Assembly (NCBI RefSeq): GCF_003457605.1
Contig: NZ_QRAN01000010.1
Span: 62,001 to 126,000, forward strand
DNA length: 64,000 nucleotides
Reading direction: 5' to 3'
Source of the DNA: Seongchinamella sediminis
Lineage (GTDB): Bacteria; Pseudomonadota; Gammaproteobacteria; Pseudomonadales; Halieaceae
Part shown: one piece after another, positions 36,050-46,173 of the stretch
How positions within the stretch are numbered: position 1 is the stretch's first letter
Layout: each line of letters starts with the position of its first letter
Notes under the pieces: model-generated
Database searches by the model: none
What the model was told of the DNA's origin: nothing
Seen by the model: only the letters and a program-made list of their open reading frames with translations
Translations under genes and position numbers: made by a program

Positions 36050-37690
36050 ATGAAAGCATCAGACCTGTTCGTCAAAGCCCTGGAAGCGGAGGGTGTCAAA
36101 TACGTGTTCGGCATTCCCGGCGAAGAGAACCTGGACCTGCTCGAGTCGCTGCGCAAGTCCTCCATCGAGCTGGTGCTGACCCGGCATGAACAGGCCGCGG
36201 GCTTCATGGCGGCCACCTATGGCCGGCTCACCGGCCACGTCGGCGTCTGCCTGTCGACGCTGGGTCCAGGCGCCACCAACCTGGTTACGGCCGCGGCCTA
36301 CGCCCAGCTGGGGGCCATGCCGATGTTGATGATTACCGGCCAGAAGCCGATCCGCACCAGCAAACAGGGCCGCTTCCAGGTTATCGACACCGTCGACATG
36401 ATGCGACCGCTGACCAAGTTCACCACCCAGGTCGTCGGCGGTGAGCGAATCCCCTCGGTGGTGCGTGAGGCCTTCCGGCTGGCCGAAGAGGAGCGCCCCG
36501 GGGCAACCCACATCGAGTTGCCGGAGGACATTGCCGCCGAGCAGACAAGCGCCGGGCTTATTGCCGAGAGCAAGACGCGCCGGCCGATCGCCGAGCACAA
36601 GGCCATCGACTGCGCGGTGGCGATGATCGAGCAGGCCCGCTCTCCCCTGCTGCTGATCGGCGCCGGCGCCAATCGCAAAATGACCAGCCTGATGCTGGGC
36701 CAGTTTGTCGAACTGACCGGCATCCCCTTCGTTACCACCCAGATGGGCAAGGGCGTGCTCGATGAGAACGGGGAGCTGTATCTCGGCACCACCGCCCTGT
36801 CCGAGGGTGACTTCGTCCACCGGGCCATAGATGCTGCCGACCTGATTATCAACGTGGGCCATGACGTGGTCGAAAAACCGCCATTCCTGATGAGCCAGGG
36901 CGGTCCCAGGGTGATTCATGTCAACTTTGAATCCGCCGCGGTGGACCCGGTTTATTTTCCGCAGGCGGAAGTGATCGGGGACATTGCCAACAGTATCTGG
37001 CAGATCAAGGAAAAGATCAGCCCGCAGGCGCAGTGGGACTTTTCCTTCTTCGCTGAGGTGCACAACAGCTTCATGGAACAGAAAATCGAATCCGAATCTG
37101 ACCAGCGCTTTCCGCTGCTGCCGGAGCGCCTGGTCACACGGGTCAATGAGGCCCTGCCCAGGGACGGCATGATCACCCTGGACAACGGGATGTACAAAAT
37201 CTGGTTTGCGCGCAACTATCCCGCCTCCTACCGCAACTCGATACTGCTGGACAACGCGCTGGCCAGTATGGGCGCAGGACTGCCCTCGGCAATCGCCGCC
37301 AAACTGGTATTCCCGGAGAAGGCCGTTATCTCCATCTGCGGCGACGGTGGCTTCATGATGAACAGCCAGGAGGTGGAAACCGCCGTGAGACTGGGCCTGC
37401 ACCTGGTGGTACTTATCCTGCGTGACGATGCCTACGGCATGATAAAATGGAAGCAGAGCCATATGCAGTTTGCCAGTTTCGGCCTCGATTATGGCAACCC
37501 GGACTTCGTCAGCTATGCCGCGAGCTATGGCGCTCGCGGCTGGCGGGTGAGTTCGGATGACAATCTGGCCAGCACGATTGCACAGTGCCTGCAGGAACCG
37601 GCCGTCCACATTGTCGACGTTGCCGTTGACTACAGCATGAACGAGCAAACGCTCTACCATACCCTGAAGGAACTCAGCCAGGACCTATAA
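36050..37690 (+). CDS. Acetolactate synthase large subunit-like TPP enzyme
   Basis: A 546-residue thiamine diphosphate enzyme. The catalytic Glu is in TRHEQAAGFMAATYGR, the central domain follows, and the TPP/Mg motif is CGDGGFMMNSQEVETAVR to DDAYGMIKW. It is closest in pattern to acetolactate synthases that condense two pyruvates. No small regulatory subunit (ilvN) and no alsD is adjacent, so it may be a catabolic, single-subunit form, or it may act on another 2-oxo acid. It is followed 44 bp later by gdhA on the same strand. Confidence 0.83.
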   Translation: MKASDLFVKALEAEGVKYVFGIPGEENLDLLESLRKSSIELVLTRHEQAAGFMAATYGRLTGHVGVCLSTLGPGATNLVTAAAYAQLGAMPMLMITGQKPIRTSKQGRFQVIDTVDMMRPLTKFTTQVVGGERIPSVVREAFRLAEEERPGATHIELPEDIAAEQTSAGLIAESKTRRPIAEHKAIDCAVAMIEQARSPLLLIGAGANRKMTSLMLGQFVELTGIPFVTTQMGKGVLDENGELYLGTTALSEGDFVHRAIDAADLIINVGHDVVEKPPFLMSQGGPRVIHVNFESAAVDPVYFPQAEVIGDIANSIWQIKEKISPQAQWDFSFFAEVHNSFMEQKIESESDQRFPLLPERLVTRVNEALPRDGMITLDNGMYKIWFARNYPASYRNSILLDNALASMGAGLPSAIAAKLVFPEKAVISICGDGGFMMNSQEVETAVRLGLHLVVLILRDDAYGMIKWKQSHMQFASFGLDYGNPDFVSYAASYGARGWRVSSDDNLASTIAQCLQEPAVHIVDVAVDYSMNEQTLYHTLKELSQDL

Positions 37691-37734
37691 CCCACCGGCG
37701 ACGGCACGCCCCCGGTCAGCAAGGAGACACACGC

Positions 37735-39078
37735 ATGTACGACGACCTCTCGCTCGAGCACTTCATGGAAGGCTTGATCAAACGCAACCCCCATGAGCCG
37801 GAGTTTCACCAGGCTGTAAACGAGGTCGCAGAATCGGTTATCCCCTACATCATCGAAAACCCCAAATACCGCCAGGCGGGCATCATCGAGCGCATGACTG
37901 AACCCGACCGCACTATAATCTTCCGCGTGGTCTGGGAGGACGATGAAGGCAACATCCGGGTCAATCGCGGCTTCCGGGTGCAGTTCAATAATTCCATTGG
38001 TCCCTACAAGGGGGGCCTGCGTTTTCATCACTCGGTCACCCTCAGTGTGCTCAAATTCCTCGCTTTCGAGCAGACCTTCAAGAACAGCCTGACCGGCCTG
38101 CCCATCGGCTCCGGCAAAGGGGGCTCGGACTTCAACCCGAAAGGCAAGTCAGACCGGGAAGTTATGCGCTTCTGCCAGGCCTTCATGACCGAGCTGTATC
38201 ACCATATCGGGCCTTATACCGATATCCCGGCCGGAGATATCGGCGTGGGCAGCCGGGAAATCAGCTACATGTTTGGCCAGTACAAGCGACTGGCCCACCA
38301 GTTTACCGGCGCGCTTACCGGCAAGTCGCTGGAGTACGGCGGCAGCCATATCCGCGCCGAAGCCACCGGCTTTGGCAACGCCTACTTCATGGAAGAGATG
38401 CTCAAGCACCACAACGACTCCATGGAGGGCAAGGTTTGCGTACTCTCCGGTGCCGGCAATGTCGCCCTGCACTGTGCCCAGAAAATTGCCGAAATGGGCG
38501 GCAAGGTGGTGACGCTCTCGGATTCCTCGGGTTTTATCCACGACCCCGAGGGGATCGACGAGGAGAAACTCGCCTACCTCAAGGAACTGAAGACGGTAAG
38601 GCGCGGGAAATTATCCGAATACGCGGAAACCTACGGCTGTGAGTATTACCCGGACAAGCGCCCCTGGAGCGTGGCCTGTGATCTGGCCTTCCCCTGCGCC
38701 ACCGAGAACGAGCTGGACCTCAAGGATGCCAAAGCCCTGATCAAGAATGGCTGCAAGGCGATCTCGGAGGGCGCCAATATGCCGACTACCGTGGAAGCCA
38801 TGCACCTGCTGCAGGAAGCCGGGGTGATCTTCGGCCCCGGCAAAGCGGCGAATGCCGGCGGGGTCGCCATCTCCGGGCTGGAAATGAGCCAGAACTCGAT
38901 GCGCCTGTCCTGGCCTGCCGAGGAGGTGGAAAAGAGACTCAGGTTCATCATGCGCGATATCCACGACAAGTGTGCGCTGCACGGCAAGGAAGGCGACGGG
39001 GTCAACTACGTCAAGGGCGCCAACATCGCCGGCTTCATCAAGGTCGCGGATGCCATGCTCGCCTACGGGGTGGTGTGA
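37735..39078 (+). CDS. gdhA: NADP-specific glutamate dehydrogenase
   Basis: A 447-residue hexameric GDH of the small NADP type. NSIGPYKGGLRFHHSVTLSV and the glutamate-binding LPIGSGKGGSDFNPKG hold the catalytic lysines, and the Rossmann motif is LSGAGNVALHCAQKI. It assimilates ammonium into 2-oxoglutarate. AAGGAG precedes ATG 37735. It would supply glutamate together with the diaminobutyrate transaminase elsewhere in the window, a metabolic link only. Confidence 0.96.
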   Translation: MYDDLSLEHFMEGLIKRNPHEPEFHQAVNEVAESVIPYIIENPKYRQAGIIERMTEPDRTIIFRVVWEDDEGNIRVNRGFRVQFNNSIGPYKGGLRFHHSVTLSVLKFLAFEQTFKNSLTGLPIGSGKGGSDFNPKGKSDREVMRFCQAFMTELYHHIGPYTDIPAGDIGVGSREISYMFGQYKRLAHQFTGALTGKSLEYGGSHIRAEATGFGNAYFMEEMLKHHNDSMEGKVCVLSGAGNVALHCAQKIAEMGGKVVTLSDSSGFIHDPEGIDEEKLAYLKELKTVRRGKLSEYAETYGCEYYPDKRPWSVACDLAFPCATENELDLKDAKALIKNGCKAISEGANMPTTVEAMHLLQEAGVIFGPGKAANAGGVAISGLEMSQNSMRLSWPAEEVEKRLRFIMRDIHDKCALHGKEGDGVNYVKGANIAGFIKVADAMLAYGVV

Positions 39079-39084
39079 GCAGCG

Positions 39085-40404
39085 CTAGTCCACCCGCTTG
39101 AGCGTCAGGCAGAAAACGCTGGCCAGCAGCGACACCAGCAGCAGCAAAAACAGCACGGCGTTGGTGCCGTAAACCGTGTCAACCACACCCAGCGCCGACC
39201 CGCTGAGCAGAAACAGGCCCAGCACCGTGTTGCTGACCGCGGTGTAGCTGGAGCGGGTGTCGGCGGTTGCCAGGTCGACCAGGTAGGTCTTGCGGCCCAC
39301 CCTGGCGCCCTGGTGCGCCACGGCGGCCACGAATATCAGCAGCGACGGCAGCAGCAGCCGTGCAAGGTACTGCGGTGCCAGCAGGACCGTGGCCAGGGCG
39401 ACGGCCGTGACCGCGGCCGACAGCGCCGCGGCAAAGGCCATCACATGGTGCGAGGCGCGGTCTGACCAGCGCCCCCAGAAAGCCCCCGACACCAGCCCGG
39501 CGGCGCCCTCGGCCAGCAGCAGGCCCGCCAGCCCGCCGATATCGCTGTCTCCAGTCCGCTGGATCAGCACCACCAGGTAGGGAATCGCGAAGGCGGTGGC
39601 CACCAGCAGCATCCGGGCGAGGACAAAGCGCAGGAACTCGCGGTCACTGGCCAGCAGACCCAGGCTTGCCAGCGCGTCAGTAATCGCGTTGCCGCCGCCT
39701 TCGGTGGCGCCGGGCACCTCGGGAATACCCGCATAGACTGCCGCGGCGGCAAGCCACAGCAGCGCCGCCGCTGCCAGCAGCAGGGCAAACAGGGTGGTAT
39801 CCGTCCCGCCATCCCCCGCCCTCCCGGGACTCAACCAGAGCAGGACCGCCACCGCGAGCGTCACCAGACCCGCGATCGAGGCCGCAAGCCCGGTCAAACG
39901 ACCGCGGCGGGACTTGGAAATGGTTTTGCCCAGTACGTCCTTGGCAGCCACCGAGCACACCCCGCGGGCAAGGCTGAACAGGGCCAGCAGGATAACGATC
40001 AGCAGCGACGCGGTTGCGCCGGGTAGCCACAGCAGGGCCGGAACCATGGCCAGCAGGGCCGCGGCCTGGGCGAGGCTGCCGGCGACCCAGAACCACTTGC
40101 GCAGCGGTTGCTCACGTATCCACTGGGCAATAAACAACTGGGGCAACAGGGAGAGGGACTCGCGCAGGGGGACCAACAGGGAAATCAGGAAGGCGGGAGA
40201 GCCGATGCTGGCGAGCATCCAGGCCAGCACCAGGCGGCTTGAGGTCAGCGCATCACCGATTTTGGTAAAGGTCTGGGCCAGCAACTGGCGGATGAATGCC
40301 CGGGGCTGCTCATCGCAGGCGGCGTCGGGAATATCCTTGCAGACGCGCGCATCCTCGTCTTCAACCAACAGCGAATAAATACTTTCCGATTGGCTTTTCA
40401 ACAT
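39085..40404 (-). CDS. Major facilitator superfamily transporter
   Basis: A 439-residue protein with 11-12 predicted membrane helices in two halves and an unusual N-terminal cytoplasmic stretch of about 45 acidic residues (MLKSQSESIYSLLVEDEDAR and following). The loop SKSRRGRLTGLAASIAG is the MFS-type basic loop between helices; a second RxGRKTYLVDLATADTRSSY-like loop is in the C-terminal half. The substrate cannot be told. ATG 40404 has GGAG at 7 bases. It ends 7 bp from the end of gdhA, on the other strand. Confidence 0.82.
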   Translation of the reverse strand: MLKSQSESIYSLLVEDEDARVCKDIPDAACDEQPRAFIRQLLAQTFTKIGDALTSSRLVLAWMLASIGSPAFLISLLVPLRESLSLLPQLFIAQWIREQPLRKWFWVAGSLAQAAALLAMVPALLWLPGATASLLIVILLALFSLARGVCSVAAKDVLGKTISKSRRGRLTGLAASIAGLVTLAVAVLLWLSPGRAGDGGTDTTLFALLLAAAALLWLAAAAVYAGIPEVPGATEGGGNAITDALASLGLLASDREFLRFVLARMLLVATAFAIPYLVVLIQRTGDSDIGGLAGLLLAEGAAGLVSGAFWGRWSDRASHHVMAFAAALSAAVTAVALATVLLAPQYLARLLLPSLLIFVAAVAHQGARVGRKTYLVDLATADTRSSYTAVSNTVLGLFLLSGSALGVVDTVYGTNAVLFLLLLVSLLASVFCLTLKRVD

Positions 40405-40540
40405 CTCCACACTCCAGGTGGCCCCCGGTTAACTGGATTATCCTGTCAGCGCAGCAACGCGCCGCCCTACTCAAGCCCCTCAGCCTGGTGTACTGTTAGC
40501 AGGACTCCGCGCCGCCGGCGCTGCTGTACGGTACCCGTCA

Positions 40541-41629
40541 TTGACTGCCAGCCTCGCCTTACTGACCCTGCCGCTTTGCCTGCTTTCCCTGCTGCCCCTG
40601 TGGCAAAACCCCCACTGGCTGGTGCGGTCCGCCGAGTTCGCTAGGCAACAGCTGGCCTGCCTGCTGGCCGTGAGCCTGGTGGCCCAGCTGACCCTGATGC
40701 CGACCGCCACCGCGGCCACAGTCACCCTGTTGCTGCTCACCCTCGCCTGCCTGGCGTGGAATCTCCGGCACCTGCTGCGGTTTTTCCCGGTGTGGCCCCG
40801 CGAGGTGGCGCAAGCCAGCGGCAGCGGTACCGGTCGCGAGCTCGCCATCATATCGGCAAACGTACAGATGGAAAATCGCGAGGCCGAGACCCTGTTGTCG
40901 CTGGTGCGCGCAACCGCACCGGACCTGCTGGTGGCGCTGGAATCGGATCAATGGTGGCAGGACCAGCTCGACACACTGGCAGGCGACTTGCCCCACAGCG
41001 TGAAGTGTCCCCTGGACAACCGCTACGGCATTCACCTGTATTCCCGGCTCCCGCTGGTGGATCCGCGGGTTGAATTCCTGGTGGAAGACGACGTCCCCTC
41101 GATTCATGCCACCGTGGTCCTCGCCAGCGGGGCCGAGGTCAGGCTGCACCTGCTGCACCCGGCACCGCCGAGCCCGACGGAAAATGACGAGTCGAAGGAA
41201 CGTGATGCGGAACTGCTGGTCGTGGCCAGGGCGCTGCGCGGGGATTCCCGGCCGACGCTGGTGGCCGGCGACTTCAATGACATCCCCTGGTCACGAACTG
41301 CCACCCTGTTCCGCCGCATCAGCGGCCTGGTCGACCCCCGGGTGGGCAGGTGCATGCTCAATACCTTTCACGCCCGCATTCCGGTGTTTCGCTGGCCGCT
41401 CGACCACCTGTACCACAGCAGCCACTTCCGCGTGGCGGAGATAAGGCGCCTGCCCTACATCGGCTCCGACCATTTCCCGCTGTTTACCCGGCTGGTGCTG
41501 GCGGCGCCGGAAAGAGAGCCGCAGCGGCCGCCCCCCGCCCCCGAAGAAGTCGCCGAGGCGCGGGAGATCACCGCCGCCGGCGAGGTGACGGTCGACAGCG
41601 TACCCGAACCCGGGAGCAGCCCGGGCTAG
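40541..41629 (+). CDS. Endonuclease/exonuclease/phosphatase-family membrane protein
   Basis: A 362-residue protein with three N-terminal membrane helices (up to about 90) and an EEP domain from about 105. Signatures are IISANVQMENRE, the metal-binding Glu in LLVALESDQWW, AGDFNDIPWS (Asp/Asn) and GSDHFPLFTRL (Asp-His). This layout (YafD-like/DUF-membrane EEP) suggests a membrane-tethered phosphodiesterase, perhaps for lipids or nucleotides. The start is a TTG without a clear ribosome-binding site, so the N-terminus is uncertain. A Pro/Glu/Val-rich tail follows the domain. Confidence 0.82.
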   Translation: MTASLALLTLPLCLLSLLPLWQNPHWLVRSAEFARQQLACLLAVSLVAQLTLMPTATAATVTLLLLTLACLAWNLRHLLRFFPVWPREVAQASGSGTGRELAIISANVQMENREAETLLSLVRATAPDLLVALESDQWWQDQLDTLAGDLPHSVKCPLDNRYGIHLYSRLPLVDPRVEFLVEDDVPSIHATVVLASGAEVRLHLLHPAPPSPTENDESKERDAELLVVARALRGDSRPTLVAGDFNDIPWSRTATLFRRISGLVDPRVGRCMLNTFHARIPVFRWPLDHLYHSSHFRVAEIRRLPYIGSDHFPLFTRLVLAAPEREPQRPPPAPEEVAEAREITAAGEVTVDSVPEPGSSPG

Positions 41630-41630
41630 C

Positions 41631-42512
41631 TCAACCCTCGCGGTAGGGTTTGATCACATTGTCGGCGTACCAGTTGATCATGCCGATCTTTTCTTCCAGG
41701 GTCTGGTTATCGGGTTCGGCGTCATAGGGGTTGCGGAAGGCGATAATAACCTCGGTGACGCCAGCGTCGGCCAGGTCGCCCAGGCCCTCCTTCGAGTAGG
41801 CGGCCTCGGTCATTGCATGGTACTCAAACGCACCCTCGGTACGCCCGTACTCTTCCCGGAATGCCTCGATCTGGCCGATCATGCTCCTCAGCTCCTCCAG
41901 TGACGAGCCCGCCGAGATCCAGCCATCACCGAGACGCGCCGCCCGGCGCAGGGCCGGCTTGGCGTGGCCGCCGACCAGCAGGGGTATCCTGTGCTCCGGC
42001 ACCGGGCACAGCTTGATGGCGTCCAGCTGGAATATCTCCCCGTCATAGCTGAAATAGTCGCCCGTCATCAGGCCCCTGACAATCTCCAGCATCTCGTCCA
42101 TGCGCTTGCCGCGTTTTTCCCAGGGCACCTGGCAGGCGAGAAAATCCTCGGGCCACGGGCTTATGCCCACTCCAAAGGCAAACCGGTCACCTATCATCAC
42201 CCCCAGGGTCGACAGCTGCTTGGCGACGACGGCGGGCTGGCGCACGGCCAGCTTGACCACCGAGGTGGTGAAGCGCAGTTTTTCGGTGCGCGCCGCCAGA
42301 TAGGGAATCGCCACAAAAGGCTCCAGAAAGGGCACCCCGTCGAGAAAGTCACGGGTACCGTCATCGTTGTAGGGGTATACATCCGAGCCTTCCTTCGGGT
42401 AGCAGATGCTGTCCGGGAAGGTGAACGAATCGAAGCCCGCCTCCTCGGCAGCAATCGCGAGAGGGAGGTACATGGCGGGGTCACACATGGTGGCGTGATA
42501 GGCAAATTTCAT
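41631..42512 (-). CDS. LLM-class (luciferase-like) flavin-dependent oxidoreductase
   Basis: A 293-residue TIM-barrel protein of the bacterial luciferase/F420-dependent family: AEEAGFDSFTFPDSICYPKE, RTEKLRFTTSVVKLAVRQPA, the flavin-binding FAFGVGISPWPEDF and RIPLLVGGHAKPALRRAARLGDG. The cofactor may be FMN or F420 and the substrate is unknown. GGAG precedes ATG 42512. It ends one base from the stop of the convergent EEP gene. Confidence 0.87.
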   Translation of the reverse strand: MKFAYHATMCDPAMYLPLAIAAEEAGFDSFTFPDSICYPKEGSDVYPYNDDGTRDFLDGVPFLEPFVAIPYLAARTEKLRFTTSVVKLAVRQPAVVAKQLSTLGVMIGDRFAFGVGISPWPEDFLACQVPWEKRGKRMDEMLEIVRGLMTGDYFSYDGEIFQLDAIKLCPVPEHRIPLLVGGHAKPALRRAARLGDGWISAGSSLEELRSMIGQIEAFREEYGRTEGAFEYHAMTEAAYSKEGLGDLADAGVTEVIIAFRNPYDAEPDNQTLEEKIGMINWYADNVIKPYREG

Positions 42513-42648
42513 GGCAGGCTCCTGTTAGGCTTTTGCACAGTCTACGCGCGCAAGCGGAAGACAGATTGATCTTCCCACGCTCGCGCCTGCGTATCCAGAG
42601 GGTGGTATAACAACCCGCACCCCAGAGCCGCCAACAGCGAGAACCCCA

Positions 42649-43488
42649 ATGCCCGAAGGACCTGAAATTCGCCGCTCAGCAGATCAGCTGGCCGAGGTAC
42701 TGGTGAACCGGGACCTGGTCGCGATCAGGTTCGGCCAACCGCGACTGCGCCGGGAGGCCAGCCGCCTCCGGGGGCACCGGATCGTCGCCATAGAGACCCG
42801 GGGCAAAGCGCTGCTTACCCACTTTGAGCACGGCCTGAGCATTTATTCCCACAACCAGCTGTACGGGGTATGGAAAGTCGTTAGCGGCCAGCAACTGCCC
42901 GCCAGCAAGCGCTCGCTGCGCCTGTTGCTGCAGACCGAGAGCCACAGCGCCATTCTGTACAGCGCTTCGGATATCAGCGTGTGGCCAACGGCGGAGCTGG
43001 AAGCGCACCCCTTTCTGGCAAAACTGGGTCCGGATATCATGGACGACTCTCTCGGCTGGCGCGACATTGCGGCCCGCATGCAGCTGCCCCGATTCGCATC
43101 AAAGCCGCTGGCAGCGCTCTACCTGGACCAGGCCTTTCTCGCCGGCAACGGCAACTACCTGCGCTCGGAAATCCTGCACGATGCCAGGCTGCACCACGGC
43201 TGTCGTCCCGGGGAGCTGACGCGCGCAGAAACCGGGCGGCTCGCCCGCAGCACGCTGGCCATCAGCCGCCGGAGTTACGAGACCGGCGGCATCACCCTTG
43301 CCCCCGCACTCTCCCGGCGCCTGGAGCGCCAGGGGCTGGCCAGGAACTGGCGCCGGTTCTATGTGTTTGGCAGGGAGGACTTTCCCTGCTACCACTGTGG
43401 TCACCACATTCTCAGGACAGAGGTCGGCAGCAGGCGCCTGTACTACTGCCCGCAGTGCCAGCCTGGCGACCGACCACCCCGGAACTAG
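42649..43488 (+). CDS. nei: Endonuclease VIII (Nei) DNA glycosylase
   Basis: A 279-residue Fpg/Nei-family enzyme. The mature N-terminus is Pro-Glu (MPEGPEIRRSADQL), giving the catalytic Pro2 and Glu3; RGKALLTHFE holds the conserved Lys, QAFLAGNGNYLRSE the helix-two-turn-helix and CYHCGHHI plus CPQCQ the zinc finger. The sequence pattern favours Nei (removing oxidised pyrimidines) over MutM. It adds to the DNA repair content of this region. Confidence 0.93.
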   Translation: MPEGPEIRRSADQLAEVLVNRDLVAIRFGQPRLRREASRLRGHRIVAIETRGKALLTHFEHGLSIYSHNQLYGVWKVVSGQQLPASKRSLRLLLQTESHSAILYSASDISVWPTAELEAHPFLAKLGPDIMDDSLGWRDIAARMQLPRFASKPLAALYLDQAFLAGNGNYLRSEILHDARLHHGCRPGELTRAETGRLARSTLAISRRSYETGGITLAPALSRRLERQGLARNWRRFYVFGREDFPCYHCGHHILRTEVGSRRLYYCPQCQPGDRPPRN

Positions 43489-43497
43489 GCTCCCGCT

Positions 43498-43740
43498 TCA
43501 GGCGCCGGCCAACAGCCGCTGGTAGAGCGCGTCTTTCATGTCGGCCCGGTCGTGCTTCAGCTGCTGCATGGCCTGGTCTTCTATCGGCGAATTGCGCAGT
43601 TCAAGGGTCCGTATCTCCTTGTCCAGCGCGTGGTAGCGCTTGGCCTCGGCGGCAAAATCCGGATCGGTCTCCATCAGCTTGTTGATCACGTCGGACTTCT
43701 CGGGAAAATCATTGAAGAGTGAGTGGTCTTCGCCCAGCAT
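43498..43740 (-). CDS. DUF465 (YdcH-like) small protein
   Basis: An 80-residue all-helical protein with the YdcH pattern: HSLFNDFPEKSDVINKLMET at the start and KRYHALDKEIRTLE then LKHDRADMKDALYQRL later. The function is unknown. ATG 43740 follows AGGGGG; the longer upstream frame is unsupported. It ends 10 bp from nei on the other strand. Confidence 0.9.
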   Translation of the reverse strand: MLGEDHSLFNDFPEKSDVINKLMETDPDFAAEAKRYHALDKEIRTLELRNSPIEDQAMQQLKHDRADMKDALYQRLLAGA

Positions 43741-43893
43741 TACTGCCCCCTGATGCGTTAGTTCGTAGGTACAAAACCAGGGGCTGCATTGCACAACCCC
43801 GACAGAATCAGCGTAGTCACGATCCCCCATTCCCGCCACTGCGGGGGCGGAAACCGGCGATTGCGGGCCGGGGCCGCGCAACCGCCGCTGCGG

Positions 43894-46173
43894 TTACAGG
43901 TCGCGCTGCAGGTCAAAGCGATCCAGCTGCATGACCTTGGTCCAGGCGGCTACAAAGTCCTCGGCAAAGCGCTGCCGGGCATCGTCGTAGGCATAGACCT
44001 CGGCAACGGCGCGCAGCTCAGAGTTGGAACCGAACAGCAGGTCCACCGGCGTCGCGGTGTACTTCAGCTTGCCGGTCTTGCGGTCCAGGCCCTGGTACAC
44101 GCCTTCGCTATCAGCCTTCTGCCAGCGGGTAGACATATCCAGCAGGTTGACGAAGAAGTCGTTACTCAGCGCTCCCGGTTCATCGGTAAACACCCCGTGG
44201 CTGGAACCGCCGGAATTGACCCCGAGCACCCGCAGGCCGCCCACCAGTACGGTCATCTCCGGTACCGTGAGGTTCAGCTGATCGGCCTTGTCCACCAGGC
44301 TTTCAGCCGGGGACAGGTAGGCACGACCCGCATCGTAGTAATTGCGGAAGGCGTCGGCCTTGGGCTCCAGCAGGGCGAAGGACTCGACATCCGTCTGCAC
44401 CTGGCTGGCGTCAGCCCGACCGGGAACAAAGGGCACTTCCACCTTGACCCCGGCTTCCTTCGCCGCCTTCTCAATACCGACAGCGCCACCCAGTACGATC
44501 AGATCCGCCAGCGATACCTTGCTGCCGCGAGATCCTTTGGACCCATTGAAGTCGGTCTTGATCTCGCCGAGGGTGTTGAGCACCTTCGCCAGGTCCTGCG
44601 GATTGTTCGCCGCCCAGGACTTCTGCGGCTCCAGCGCGATACGGGCGCCGTTGGCGCCACCGCGCATATCGCCGGCCCGGAAGCTGGACGCCGCCGCCCA
44701 GGCAGTGCCCACCAGCTCGGACACGCTCAGGTCGGATTTGCTGATTTTCTTTTTCAGGGAGCGGATGTCGCCCTCGTCCACCAGCTTGTGCTCGACCTCC
44801 GGAATCGGGTCCTGCCACAGCAGCTCTTCCCCGGGCACATCGTCACCCAGGTAACGGGAACGCGGTCCCATATCCCGGTGGGTCAGCTTGTACCAGGCCC
44901 GGGCGAAGGCCTGCTGGTACTCGTCCGGATTGGCCAGGAAGCGCTCGGCGATGGCCCGGTACTGCGGATCCGCCTTCACCGCCAGGTCGGCCGTGGTCAT
45001 CACCGGCGCGTTGAACTTGCCCTCCACGTGCGCGTCCGGGACTGAATCGTGCAATGACTTGTCTTTCGGCACCCACTGGATAGCCCCCGCCGGGCTGCGG
45101 GTCTGCTCCCACTCGTTGTTCAGCAGGTTGGACAGGTACAGGGTGGTCCACTGGGTGGGCGCCTGGGTCCAGGCGCCTTCCAGGCCGCTGGTAATCGTGT
45201 CTTCCGAGTGTCCCTTGCCACACTTGTTGTGCCAGCCCAGGCCCTGCTCCTCCAGTCCCGCCGCGCCGGGCTCAGCGCCCATGCAGTCAGCGGGCTTGTG
45301 CGCCCCGTGCATCTTGCCAAAGGTGTGGCCGCCGGCAATCAGGGCGACGGTTTCTTCATCGTTCATTGCCATGCGCCCGAAGGCGACGCGGATGTTCTTC
45401 GCCGAGCCCACGGGATCGGGTTTGCCCCTGGGCCCTTCAGGGTTGACGTAGATCAGGCCCATGTGGGTTGCACCCAGGGGACGCTGCAGCTGACCGTCTT
45501 TCTGGTGGCGGTCACTGGCGAGCATTTCCACTTCCGGGCCCCAGTACACCAGGTCCGGCTCCCAGTCATCGGTGCGACCGCCGGCAAAGCCGTAGGTCTC
45601 AAAGCCCATGTTTTCCAGCGCCACGTTGCCGGTGAGTATCATCAGGTCGCCCCAGGACAGGCTGGCGCCGTACTTCTGCTTGACCGGCCACAGCAGGCGC
45701 CGGGCCTTATCGAGATTGCCGTTGTCCGGCCAGCTGTTGAGGGGATCAAAACGCATCTGCCCGCCGTCACCGCCCCCGCGGCCATCCAGGGTGCGGTAGG
45801 TGCCGGCACTGTGCCAGGACATGCGGATAAAGAACGGGCCATAGTTACCGAAATCCGCCGGCCACCAGTCCTGGGAGGTGGTCAGCAGCCTGTCGATGTC
45901 TTTTTTCACCTCATCGAGATCCAGCTCGGCGAACGCCTCGGCATAACTGAAGTCCTCGCCGAGCGGGTTGGAGCGGGCATCGTGGTCACGCAGGGGCGCC
46001 AGGTCCAGCTGGTCCGGCCACCAGAACTGGTTGCTGCGCGGCTGGCCGACAGCGGCATCACCGCTGCCGCTGGCGCCGGCCGGCTTGCTCATTTCGGCGG
46101 CAAAAGCCGCCGAGGGCAGGGCCAGCGCACTGGCCACGGCAGATGCAAGAATCGTGTTACGGATATTGGTCAT
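43894..46173 (-). CDS. katG: Catalase-peroxidase with signal peptide
   Basis: A 759-residue KatG. The distal site is R117-W120-H121 ([12 protein letters not shown]), the crosslink partners Y242 (LIYVNPEGP) and M268 (GRMAMND), and the proximal heme ligand H283 ([12 protein letters not shown]). The second, heme-free half follows, so the length is normal. Unusually for KatG it starts with a clear signal peptide ([18 protein letters not shown]), implying export, as in plasmid-borne Kat[10 protein letters not shown] has Met where most KatG have Thr. ATG 46173 follows GGGAG; the track of the longer frame has no signal-like start. A LysR-type dyad lies 140 bp upstream. Confidence 0.95.
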   Translation of the reverse strand: MTNIRNTILASAVASALALPSAAFAAEMSKPAGASGSGDAAVGQPRSNQFWWPDQLDLAPLRDHDARSNPLGEDFSYAEAFAELDLDEVKKDIDRLLTTSQDWWPADFGNYGPFFIRMSWHSAGTYRTLDGRGGGDGGQMRFDPLNSWPDNGNLDKARRLLWPVKQKYGASLSWGDLMILTGNVALENMGFETYGFAGGRTDDWEPDLVYWGPEVEMLASDRHQKDGQLQRPLGATHMGLIYVNPEGPRGKPDPVGSAKNIRVAFGRMAMNDEETVALIAGGHTFGKMHGAHKPADCMGAEPGAAGLEEQGLGWHNKCGKGHSEDTITSGLEGAWTQAPTQWTTLYLSNLLNNEWEQTRSPAGAIQWVPKDKSLHDSVPDAHVEGKFNAPVMTTADLAVKADPQYRAIAERFLANPDEYQQAFARAWYKLTHRDMGPRSRYLGDDVPGEELLWQDPIPEVEHKLVDEGDIRSLKKKISKSDLSVSELVGTAWAAASSFRAGDMRGGANGARIALEPQKSWAANNPQDLAKVLNTLGEIKTDFNGSKGSRGSKVSLADLIVLGGAVGIEKAAKEAGVKVEVPFVPGRADASQVQTDVESFALLEPKADAFRNYYDAGRAYLSPAESLVDKADQLNLTVPEMTVLVGGLRVLGVNSGGSSHGVFTDEPGALSNDFFVNLLDMSTRWQKADSEGVYQGLDRKTGKLKYTATPVDLLFGSNSELRAVAEVYAYDDARQRFAEDFVAAWTKVMQLDRFDLQRDL

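Noticed and set aside
36059-37660. 533-codon open frame on the minus strand
   Set aside because: It is antisense to the acetolactate synthase gene, with no domain pattern and no ribosome-binding site.
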